From positions 186,001 to 250,000 of the forward strand of contig JAEPOM010000002.1 of the NCBI GenBank assembly GCA_017642885.1: a stretch of DNA of 64,000 nucleotides, in the 5' to 3' direction. How positions within the stretch are numbered: position 1 is the stretch's first letter; every line of letters begins with the position of its first letter. The notes beneath the pieces are model-generated. The model did not search any database. It had not been told where the DNA came from and saw nothing but the letters and a program-made list of their open reading frames with translations. The position numbers and the translations under genes are program-made. Shown here piece after piece: positions 8,764 to 16,225 of the stretch. This DNA is from Henriciella sp. (lineage in GTDB: Bacteria; Pseudomonadota; Alphaproteobacteria; Caulobacterales; Hyphomonadaceae).

Positions 8764-10409
8764 TCGAACAAGGCCACACGCGCAGTCACGGCTTGCGCGT
8801 GTTTACTGCCCTTCACGAAGCCATTGCGCGCGTCCGGGGTATGACTGCCACGCTGTTCGCAATCCTGCTTGGCGCTTTCTGTGCGCTCGGATTCGCGCCG
8901 TTTCATCTGACCCCTGCGCTAATTGTGGCCTTTGTCGGCCTGATCTGGATGCTGGATGGCGCGCGGTCTCAAAAACGCTGGGGCCGTGCCATGTTCTGGC
9001 GCGGCTGGGCGTTCGCGTTCGGGTACTTTCTGGTCGGCATGTACTGGACCGCGCTTCCGTTCCTAGTAGAGCCGGAAAAGCATGCCATCTTCCTTTGGAT
9101 GCCGTTGATCGCCCTGCCTGGCGGCATGGCCCTTATCTGGGGCGCTGCGTGCGCGCTAGGTGGCGCATTCTGGTCGGCGTCACCTTCGCGGGTTTTTATC
9201 TTTGCACTCTTCCTGGGCGGCGCAGAGCTTATTCGCGGAACACTGTTTGGCGGGTTTCCGTGGAACGTGCCTGGCACCACCTGGGCTCCCGGGGGGGCGC
9301 TGTCGCAGGTCGCCTCGCTGGGCGGCATTTACTGGCTTACTCTGCTCACGCTTTTCGTCGCAGCATCTCCCGCCGCTTTGGTTGACACACGTGATGATCA
9401 AAGCGTGCTTGGCCGCGCCTTACCGGTTCTGATGGCTGTCGCCCTGACCGGATTCTCCTGGGCCTGGGGCTCGCAACGCATCGCCAATGATACCGTAATG
9501 ACCGAACGCTCAGTCGTGCTGATGGACGCCGGCGTCCCGCAGACTGAAAAGTTCAAGGACCGAGGCGAACCAGTCGTGGCGCGCTATATCGAATTGCTGC
9601 GCGATGTTCCGAGTGAAGCTGGAGATATTGTTATCTGGCCAGAGGGCGCGCTGCCTTATGGTCTGATGGGGGATACCGACGCGCTGGATCTCGTTTCGGC
9701 TTTTCTCGGCCGCCGCGCACTGATTGCGGGATCGGTCCGATTTACCACAGACGAAGATGGCCCTGTTGCTTACAATAGCCTCGTCATGTTCACCGCTGGC
9801 GCCAATTCGACGACACTCTCTGCCCTTTATGACAAGCACCGCCTGGTGCCGTTTGGCGAGTTGCCAGCAACCAAGATCATTCCATTTGGGCAGAGCATCG
9901 CTGGAATACTCCCGAGCTCCATGCAGCGGATGGCTGAGAACGGGTTCACACCCGGGGCGGAAGCAACCGTCCTGCTGCCGCAAGTCGTGGCGCCGCCTTT
10001 CATTCCCTTGATTTGCTATGAAGGTCTGTTCCCCGAACTCATCCGCAAGGCCTCGCCGCAGCGCGAAGCCGCCGAGTGGATTGTCGTGATCTCGAATGAT
10101 GCGTGGTTTGGCGGCGGCCTCGGGCCGGCTCAGCACTATGCACAGAACCGGTATCGCGCGATCGAAAGCGGTTTGCCGATGGCTCGGGTCGCAACGCGCG
10201 GGATGACCGCCATGGTGGACGGTTATGGGCGCGAAGTCGCACGCGGCAATCCCGCCGCGAAAGATCCCGCGGGATGGCACTCCGCGGTTGTACGGACCGG
10301 ATTGCCAGCACGGCTAGAAAACACGCCATATCAAAGGTTTGGAGAGACGTTTTACTGGTTGACTCTTGTGCTCTTTGGTGGACTAGCCTTTGTGAGTTGG
10401 CGGCGTTAG
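8760..10409 (+). CDS. lnt: Apolipoprotein N-acyltransferase Lnt
   Basis: At 549 residues this is a normal Lnt. The first half has several hydrophobic helices beginning with ATLFAILLGAFCALGFAPF, the typical Lnt opening. The second half is the periplasmic nitrilase-like domain with the catalytic triad visible as glutamate in VIWPEGALPYG, lysine in YDKHRLVPFGE and cysteine in ICYEGLFPE. One C-terminal helix (FYWLTLVLFGGLAFVSW) ends the protein. It adds the third acyl chain to the N-terminal cysteine of lipoproteins in the inner membrane. Several lipoproteins are encoded in this window. Start ATG 8760 overlaps the corC stop. Confidence 0.95.
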   Translation: MIEQGHTRSHGLRVFTALHEAIARVRGMTATLFAILLGAFCALGFAPFHLTPALIVAFVGLIWMLDGARSQKRWGRAMFWRGWAFAFGYFLVGMYWTALPFLVEPEKHAIFLWMPLIALPGGMALIWGAACALGGAFWSASPSRVFIFALFLGGAELIRGTLFGGFPWNVPGTTWAPGGALSQVASLGGIYWLTLLTLFVAASPAALVDTRDDQSVLGRALPVLMAVALTGFSWAWGSQRIANDTVMTERSVVLMDAGVPQTEKFKDRGEPVVARYIELLRDVPSEAGDIVIWPEGALPYGLMGDTDALDLVSAFLGRRALIAGSVRFTTDEDGPVAYNSLVMFTAGANSTTLSALYDKHRLVPFGELPATKIIPFGQSIAGILPSSMQRMAENGFTPGAEATVLLPQVVAPPFIPLICYEGLFPELIRKASPQREAAEWIVVISNDAWFGGGLGPAQHYAQNRYRAIESGLPMARVATRGMTAMVDGYGREVARGNPAAKDPAGWHSAVVRTGLPARLENTPYQRFGETFYWLTLVLFGGLAFVSWRR

Positions 10410-10444
10410 AATCGAACCGAAAGTATAGGCAAGAAGAGTCGCAG

Positions 10445-10867
10445 ATGTCGGAAAACAAAACGCCCAGCGGAATCGATCGAATTGTTGGCCAGCGCCTACG
10501 CTGGCGTCGTCGCGAATTGAAACTGACTCAGGAACAGCTTGGCGAGAAGCTCGGTCTGACCTTCCAGCAAGTCCAGAAATACGAAAAAGGCGTCAACCGA
10601 ATCTCGGCGGGACGCCTGTTCGAGATTGCCCAGGCGCTCGGGATCACCATCACCTACTTCTATGAAGGGGTCGACGAGCTCATGGAAAACCCGATGACAG
10701 TGAGCGTTCACGAAGCAGACCATCCGCCAAGCCTCCCAGTGATCGATACTGAAGCAATGGAGCTGGTGACAGCTTTCCAAAAGATTGGCGACAAATCGCT
10801 TCGCCGATCATTGCTTGAGACCATTCGAGCCGCCGCAGCGACGTCCGATACGGCACCTAAGGCCTGA
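10445..10867 (+). CDS. XRE family helix-turn-helix regulator (PraR/PhrR-like)
   Basis: The 140-residue protein has a clear Cro/C1-type helix-turn-helix at about residues 14-68, with RLRWRRRELKLTQEQLGEKL, then LTFQQVQKYEKGVNRISAGRL-type helices (for example FQQVQKYEKGVNRIS). The C-terminal half is short, without a recognisable sensor domain. Known context: in many Alphaproteobacteria an XRE gene of this kind sits right after lnt and before metK, and the rhizobial versions are called PraR or PhrR. ATG 10445 follows AAGAAGAG by a few bases. Here the downstream neighbour is an acyl-CoA dehydrogenase gene on the same strand, not metK. Confidence 0.88.
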   Translation: MSENKTPSGIDRIVGQRLRWRRRELKLTQEQLGEKLGLTFQQVQKYEKGVNRISAGRLFEIAQALGITITYFYEGVDELMENPMTVSVHEADHPPSLPVIDTEAMELVTAFQKIGDKSLRRSLLETIRAAAATSDTAPKA

Positions 10868-10990
10868 ACCTGCGACAGCTGTGGCCCTGAAGCGACACAA
10901 CTGAGCTTTCGCACCTGCAACAAATAATCAGTGGTTGCTTTGCCGCAACGCACAAGCAACCTATTTCGCCTGAAACACTGAATTGCTGAC

Positions 10991-10997
10991 GGGAGAG
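10991..10997 (+). promoter_or_regulatory. Ribosome binding site deciding the start of the 3-hydroxyacyl-CoA dehydrogenase
   Basis: GGGAGAG lies six bases before TTG 11004. It favours TTG 11004 over the upstream TTG 10983, which has no such site before it. Confidence 0.5.
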
Positions 10998-11003
10998 CAG
11001 GTT

Positions 11004-11882
11004 TTGGCGGATATCAAAACGATTGGCGTCGTAGGCGCTGGCCAAATGGGCAACGGCATCGCGCATGTATGTGCATTGGCCGGCTATGATGTGATCCTCA
11101 CCGACGTCTCAGGTGACGCGCTTGAGAGCGGCCTCGCAACTATTGAAAAGAATATGACCCGTCAGGTCTCGCGCGAAATAATCAGCTTGGACGATATGAA
11201 AGCCGCACAGGCCCGGATCAAGACCAGCGTCGAACTGGTTCCCTTCTCAGGGGTCGATTTGGCAATCGAAGCCGCTACCGAAAACCGTGAAGTCAAAGAG
11301 AAGATCTTCGCAGCGCTCTGCAATGTCGTGCCCAAGCATACTTATCTTGCGACCAATACGTCTTCCATCTCAGTAACGCGGCTCGCCTCTACGACGGATC
11401 GTCCGGAAAAGTTTATCGGCCTGCACTTCATGAACCCGGTGCCGTTAATGCAGCTGATGGAGATCATTCGCGGCCTCGCCACGGATCAGGAAACTTACGA
11501 AATGGCGATGGGATTTGCCGATCGCCTCGGCAAAACCACGACCAATGCTGAAGACTATCCCGCCTTTATCGTGAACCGCATTCTCGTTCCGATGATCAAT
11601 GAAGCGGTTTACGCGCTCTATGAAGGCGTCGGCACGGTGGAAAGCATCGACACAGCCATGCGCCTGGGCGCCAACCACCCGATGGGCCCGCTGACGCTAG
11701 CAGACTTTATTGGCCTGGATACGTGTCTCTCAATCATGCAGGTGCTTCATGACGGCCTCGCCGACACTAAATACCGTCCCTGCCCTTTGCTCGTGAAGTA
11801 TGTCGAAGCGGGCTGGGTCGGTCGCAAAGCCGGACGCGGGTTTTATGATTATTCCGGTGATGCGCCGGTTCCGACGCGGTAA
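11004..11882 (+). CDS. hbd: 3-hydroxybutyryl-CoA dehydrogenase
   Basis: The 292-residue protein opens with the NAD-binding loop GAGQMGNGIA (residues 11-20) and contains ATNTSSISVTRLA, HFMNPVPLMQLMEI and the C-terminal substrate domain ending in GRGFYDYSG, all hallmarks of the 3-hydroxyacyl-CoA dehydrogenase family. The histidine of HFMNPVP is the catalytic base. It oxidises or reduces 3-hydroxybutyryl-CoA / acetoacetyl-CoA in short-chain fatty acid or polyhydroxybutyrate metabolism. I take TTG 11004 as start because of the GGGAGAG site upstream and because the family begins just before the nucleotide fold. A strong hairpin terminator follows at 11942. Confidence 0.92.
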   Translation: MADIKTIGVVGAGQMGNGIAHVCALAGYDVILTDVSGDALESGLATIEKNMTRQVSREIISLDDMKAAQARIKTSVELVPFSGVDLAIEAATENREVKEKIFAALCNVVPKHTYLATNTSSISVTRLASTTDRPEKFIGLHFMNPVPLMQLMEIIRGLATDQETYEMAMGFADRLGKTTTNAEDYPAFIVNRILVPMINEAVYALYEGVGTVESIDTAMRLGANHPMGPLTLADFIGLDTCLSIMQVLHDGLADTKYRPCPLLVKYVEAGWVGRKAGRGFYDYSGDAPVPTR

Positions 11883-11941
11883 CCCCAATGTCACGCACCT
11901 GAATCTATGGCTCGATCCCGGTGCATGAAGGCAATGGATAA

Positions 11942-11973
11942 AAAAATGGGCAATCCTGAGATTGCCCATTTTT
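11942..11973. terminator. Perfect 14-bp hairpin terminator, likely bidirectional
   Basis: AAAAATGGGCAATC (11942-11955) and GATTGCCCATTTTT (11960-11973) are exact inverse complements around the loop CTGA. The stem is flanked by A's on the left and T's on the right, so it can end transcription from hbd on the plus strand and from the leftward repeat-protein gene on the minus strand. Confidence 0.9.
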
Positions 11974-12029
11974 CTATTTCGTATCGACGCATTTAGCGCG
12001 TTTGCACCCTATACGTCGCGAGTGACTGC

Positions 12030-12986
12030 CTAGGACATAGACAAGCCAAGCGCATCTACAGTCGACATTGTGAGGTAGCCAATCGGCAGCCCGTTTGCGC
12101 GCTGAAACGATTCCATCGCTTGCAGGGTAGCAGGACCAAACTCGCCATCCGCAGGAACGTTGTAACCCGCATCCGACAATGCCGCTTGAATATCGCGTAT
12201 CATGACCGGTGTTGCGTTCGTCTCACACAGAACCTCGCGCCATTCCAGGCCGCCCTGATTGGTGACCATACGCTTTTCAACGGTCTTATAGGTAGCAGGA
12301 ATATCGATCCGCTCTTCAAACGCCTCTGTTACCAACTGCTGTCGAGTAACTGTTTCGTACTCAGCCGGGATCGTCTCTTCGATAACCCGGGCTGGCTCAA
12401 CAACAACTTCTTTGGTGACCGTCTTGGTCACAGCTGGGATCATCCGAACTTCAGTGGTTTCGGGCGATAGCAGACGCGTCTTGGTCACAGTGGCATACTC
12501 TGCGGGGATTTCTACACGGCAAAGCAACTCTCCAGTCGCCAGCGCGATCGTCTCCGTTGTGTTCTCACGATCGCGACCATACAAGCCATCGCCTTTTTTC
12601 CAGGTGGTGTAGGCCTCACGAACCAGAACCTGCTCTGTATAGGTCTCGTACTGTGCCGGAACCACGATGCTTTCCGCACGCTCTGGCTCGACAATAATCG
12701 TTTCAGTCACGGTTTCATATACCGGCGGAACCGTTTTGTAGATCGTTGTTGCCTCTTTCAAAAGGCGCTGTTCAGAAACCGTTTCATAGGTCGCTGGAAC
12801 GACTTTGAGCTCATAAGATGCTTCTCGGTCGACGACCTGCTCAGTTGTCACGCTGATCGTGTCAGGCACCAACACCCGAGCAAAGCACTCGCCGGCCTCC
12901 GCATTTGGCGGCATGTCTGCAGCCTGACCATGCGCTGTCATTGCGATTGCCGCACTGGCAACCGTCGCACAAAGATACTTCTTCAT
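12030..12986 (-). CDS. Secreted repeat protein with C-terminal peptidoglycan-binding domain
   Basis: The start at 12986 is set by the ribosome binding site AAGGGGAA just upstream and by a signal peptide (MKKYLCATVASAAIAMTAHG, cleavage near AQAAD). The 318-residue protein then has about seven imperfect repeats built on the pattern [VI]PAxYxTV[TS]xxx[LV]V, for example VVPATYETVSEQRLL, TVPPVYETVTETIIV, VVPAQYETYTEQVLV, TIPAEYETVTRQQLV and DIPATYKTVEKRMV. The last 60 residues form a PG_binding_1 domain (IQAALSDAGYNVPADGEFG, LQAMESFQRANGL). It should be periplasmic or surface-located and bound to the wall. The repeat function is unknown. Confidence 0.85.
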   Translation of the reverse strand: MKKYLCATVASAAIAMTAHGQAADMPPNAEAGECFARVLVPDTISVTTEQVVDREASYELKVVPATYETVSEQRLLKEATTIYKTVPPVYETVTETIIVEPERAESIVVPAQYETYTEQVLVREAYTTWKKGDGLYGRDRENTTETIALATGELLCRVEIPAEYATVTKTRLLSPETTEVRMIPAVTKTVTKEVVVEPARVIEETIPAEYETVTRQQLVTEAFEERIDIPATYKTVEKRMVTNQGGLEWREVLCETNATPVMIRDIQAALSDAGYNVPADGEFGPATLQAMESFQRANGLPIGYLTMSTVDALGLSMS

Positions 12987-13286
12987 TTTATTCCCCTTTG
13001 TTGTGCGGACTGAACGCGCTCTGCTACGTTCGCAGCACTGTCTGCTTTTGCCTTGAAGGCGAGACAAACACCGGAACTTGAACGCACTCATTCCGCGTAC
13101 GGATATCGATCTCGCAAAATGAACGAGAGGTGAATATTCGTTAACTTTCAGCAGATGAGATTCACTAATACCCTGTTTGTAAGTGAATTTCTCACGCAGT
13201 GAGCGGTTCATCTTTGCTGCGAACAGAGGCTGTTTCGCGCGATTGAACGCGGTGTTGCAGGCGTTTTCAGTCGTGTCTTGCGCGGT
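12987..13286 (-). promoter_or_regulatory. 300-base upstream region of the repeat-protein gene
   Basis: The frame of the repeat protein stays open through part of this stretch, but the encoded peptide is basic and has no family likeness, so I treat the region as leader and promoter. The only clear signal is the ribosome binding site at about 12990-12997. The Rieske gene ends at its right edge without a visible terminator. Confidence 0.4.
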
Positions 13287-14399
13287 CTAACTCCGCCAGC
13301 GCAAGACTGTGGGCTTGATTTTGTTCTTGAAGGCGCGGCCAGCTTTGCGGGAGGCGGCCCACTCTTTTTTGAGCATTTGGTACCACTTGGCCTGGATATC
13401 GATATCGTCGATCCACATCATCGCCTTCTGATGTTCCATGCCGAGATTCTGCAAGTCGACCATATCTCCGTCCTGACGCAGAAATTTGCGCGCCATGGGT
13501 TTGGCAATCGGGATGGCAAGATGCAGAAGCGGTGCGCCGGTCCACCAGGTCAGCTGGGTGATCCGCGTGCGTTTCGGTCCCTCAGGGGTCAGGCACGTGA
13601 GTGTCAGCAGCCGGGCTTTGTCGTTGGAAATGATCTCCCAGCGAAACCCTGGCAGCTGGAAGTGGATTTCTGTTTCCACCTCGTCTCCGAAAACCCATTT
13701 ATAGAGCTTGGAGTTTGAACTTGGCTTGTGGCGGTCAATCGCCCAACCCCGATCAGCCGGAATGAATGGTTTTTCCTTGAGCTTCAGCCCCACTGAAGGC
13801 GGGCGCCACCACCACTGATTGTGCACAAATGGGACATGGGCCGGGTCCATCAGACCGACGACCGCATCATCCATATGCGCGTTGAAGACGTCTTCGATCA
13901 CGAATTTCGGTTTTTCCGGAAGCGGGCCGAAATTCGGCGCTGGCACATCTGGTGCGCCCGTAAAGCGAGGGTCATCGGCGATAAACACATAGATCGCCCC
14001 ATGCGCCTCATGCACGGGATAGCGCCGGACTTTTACTTTTTCCGGGTCATAAGCCTCGTCGCCGGTTAGGCTCGGCATGTGCCGGCACACGCCATCACTG
14101 CCAAATCGCCAGCCATGATATGGACATTCCAGTGTCGCCTCACCATTCGTCTCGACCTGACGTCCGGCGCTCAGCGGCACCAGACGGTGCGGACAGATAT
14201 CGCGTAGCGCGAACACTTCGCCCTTGTCGGTGCGGGCGACCACCAGGGGCTGTCCCAATACGTTCCGGCGGACTTGCCGCCCGGGTTTTACCTCTGTCGA
14301 CACACAAGCAAGATACCAGCTATCGGTCAGCCAGCCTTCCGATGTGATCCCGGTAGTCGCCTTGGGCTTGGTCTCAATGAGTGTGTTGGTGTCGGCCAT
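13287..14399 (-). CDS. Rieske [2Fe-2S] aromatic-ring-hydroxylating oxygenase, alpha subunit type
   Basis: The 370-residue protein has an N-terminal Rieske domain with ligands C69 and H71 (ICPHRL) and C92 and H95 (CPYHGW). The C-terminal catalytic domain has the mononuclear iron motif in LMDPAHVPFVH, with H188 and H193 as ligands. It belongs to the single-component-oxygenase type family that includes VanA-like and phenylpropionate-type oxygenases, so a separate reductase is required but none is adjacent. The substrate cannot be told from sequence. ATG 14399 is chosen because upstream residues are out of family. The next gene, at 14413, is in the same direction 13 bases upstream, which suggests an operon. 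Confidence 0.88.
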   Translation of the reverse strand: MADTNTLIETKPKATTGITSEGWLTDSWYLACVSTEVKPGRQVRRNVLGQPLVVARTDKGEVFALRDICPHRLVPLSAGRQVETNGEATLECPYHGWRFGSDGVCRHMPSLTGDEAYDPEKVKVRRYPVHEAHGAIYVFIADDPRFTGAPDVPAPNFGPLPEKPKFVIEDVFNAHMDDAVVGLMDPAHVPFVHNQWWWRPPSVGLKLKEKPFIPADRGWAIDRHKPSSNSKLYKWVFGDEVETEIHFQLPGFRWEIISNDKARLLTLTCLTPEGPKRTRITQLTWWTGAPLLHLAIPIAKPMARKFLRQDGDMVDLQNLGMEHQKAMMWIDDIDIQAKWYQMLKKEWAASRKAGRAFKNKIKPTVLRWRS

Positions 14400-14412
14400 G
14401 CAGAACCTATAG

Positions 14413-14895
14413 CTATTCCTGATAGATGCGGGAATAGTCAGCAAACTCCGTGCCTGCCATTTGTTCCGCGATGCGCGCGGTTGCCAAATCCGGATCAAGC
14501 ACGCGGCATGTCAGCTCAATCGCAGTGTCTGTCAGGGTTTCACCATCGCAAAAGCCGAGACCCGTCCAACCAAGGACCTCGGTCAAGGCATCCTCCGCCT
14601 CTCGAATCTTTAACGTGTCGTCGCGTCGCCAATCCTTGGACAGGAGGTATTCGACGATCAATGTTCGATATTCGCCGGCCTCAATCTCTGTAAAGCCGAG
14701 CGCGCGGGCTGGGTTTAGCAAGTCATCCACCTGCTTTTCGAGCGATCGGAGCATTTTGATCCTATGCGCATCCGTATCGCCGCGGGTGCCGACCATGCCC
14801 CAATGCTCGACGATCCGGCGCGGTTTCAGCTCGACCCAGACCTCATGATAGGCGGCAATCCGGCCAGTTTCATCACGCTTGAAAAGTCTGAACAT
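14413..14895 (-). CDS. Hypothetical protein with possible WGR-like N terminus
   Basis: This 160-residue acidic, soluble protein is not recognised with certainty. Its first 45 residues, including VEHWGMVGTRGDTD, look like a WGR fold motif (hxxxWGRxGxxG), which in other proteins binds nucleic acid. The remainder is helical with several acidic stretches (EAEDALTEVLGWTGLG). It lies just upstream of the Rieske oxygenase on the same strand with a 13-base gap, and the two are probably co-transcribed. No signal peptide or membrane segment is seen. Confidence 0.6.
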   Translation of the reverse strand: MFRLFKRDETGRIAAYHEVWVELKPRRIVEHWGMVGTRGDTDAHRIKMLRSLEKQVDDLLNPARALGFTEIEAGEYRTLIVEYLLSKDWRRDDTLKIREAEDALTEVLGWTGLGFCDGETLTDTAIELTCRVLDPDLATARIAEQMAGTEFADYSRIYQE

Positions 14896-15040
14896 CAGGA
14901 GCCATCCCGGATTACTGATTGGAAGCAGGCCTTATACCCAATCCAGACCTGCGCGATACCTGCACTGCGCCTCCCGCCACGGCACCCTTGGAAATTGGCC
15001 GCGCGCACGTTACCTTTAACGTGAACGTCAGGAGTGTCCC

Positions 15041-16222
15041 ATGTTCCTCAATTTCTTCAATGAACTTCGTGCCGCCAAAGTTCCGGTGACGCTGAAGGAA
15101 TATTTGTCGCTGATGGAAGCGATGGATAAGGGCGTGATCGACCGCGACGTTGAGGATTTCTACTATCTCGCCCGCGCCGCGCTGGTGAAGGATGAACGCA
15201 ATATCGACAAGTTCGACAAAGTGTTCGGCCATGTCTTCAAGGGCCTGGACAGTTTGGGAGATGCAATCGAAGCGCAGGACCTGCCTGAAGAGTGGCTGCG
15301 CAAAATGACGGAGAAATTCCTCTCGCCCGAAGAAATGGCAGAGATCGAAGCCATGGGCGGCTTCGAAAAACTGATGGAAACGCTGAAAAAGCGACTGGAA
15401 GAGCAGAAGAAGCGCCACGAAGGCGGCAATAAGTGGATCGGGACAGGCGGGACGTCTCCCTTTGGGGCGAACGGCTATAATCCTGAAGGCATACGCATCG
15501 GACAGGATAAATCACGCCACCGCCGCGCGACCAAGGTCTGGGATAAGCGTGAGTTCAAGAATTATGATGACAGCGTCGAGCTTGGCACGCGGAACATCAA
15601 AGTCGCGTTGAAGCGCTTGCGTAAATGGGCCCGCACCGGCAGCCCGGATGAGCTTGATCTCGATCAGACCATCAAGAACACGGCCCGGCAGGGCTATCTC
15701 GATATCGAAATGCGCCCGGAGCGTCGAAACTCAGTATCTGTTCTCTTGCTGATGGATGTCGGCGGCTCAATGGACCCGCACGTCAAAGTCATGGAAGAGC
15801 TGTTCTCCGCGGCGCGCACAGAGATCAAGAATCTTGAATATTACTACTTCCACAATTGCCCTTATGAAGGGTTGTGGAAAGACAATCGCCGCCGCCGCGC
15901 GGATGTCATTCCGACCTGGGATGTCCTGCATAAATATCCGAGCGACTACAAAGTCATCATTGTCGGCGACGCCACGATGAGCCCGTATGAGATCACCTAT
16001 GCGGGCGGTTCTGTGGAACATTGGAACGAGGAGCCCGGCGGCTTGTGGATCCAGCGACTGGTGGAGCAGTATCCAAATTTTGCGTGGCTCAACCCGGTAA
16101 AATCTGGAGCGTGGGAATATACCGGCTCAATCCAGCTGATCCGCGAGCTGATCGGCCCGGATCGAATGTTCGAGATGACACTCGAAGGCCTCGACGGCGC
16201 GATGAAAGAACTCGGCCGGTAA
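15041..16222 (+). CDS. VWA domain protein of the CoxE-like / COG3825 family
   Basis: The 393-residue protein begins with a helical region (FLNFFNELRAAKVPVTLKEY) that is typical of the COG3825 family, continues with a charged lysine/glutamate-rich middle (LMETLKKRLEEQKKRHEGG), and ends with a von Willebrand A-like domain. The MIDAS-type motif is DVGGSMD starting at D239, a variant of DxSxS. Proteins of this family are found next to MoxR ATPases, but none is adjacent here. It probably works as a metal-dependent protein-interaction or chaperone factor. It starts at ATG 15041 after the sequence CAGGAGTG, a clear ribosome binding site. Confidence 0.85.
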   Translation: MFLNFFNELRAAKVPVTLKEYLSLMEAMDKGVIDRDVEDFYYLARAALVKDERNIDKFDKVFGHVFKGLDSLGDAIEAQDLPEEWLRKMTEKFLSPEEMAEIEAMGGFEKLMETLKKRLEEQKKRHEGGNKWIGTGGTSPFGANGYNPEGIRIGQDKSRHRRATKVWDKREFKNYDDSVELGTRNIKVALKRLRKWARTGSPDELDLDQTIKNTARQGYLDIEMRPERRNSVSVLLLMDVGGSMDPHVKVMEELFSAARTEIKNLEYYYFHNCPYEGLWKDNRRRRADVIPTWDVLHKYPSDYKVIIVGDATMSPYEITYAGGSVEHWNEEPGGLWIQRLVEQYPNFAWLNPVKSGAWEYTGSIQLIRELIGPDRMFEMTLEGLDGAMKELGR

Positions 16223-16225
16223 ATC

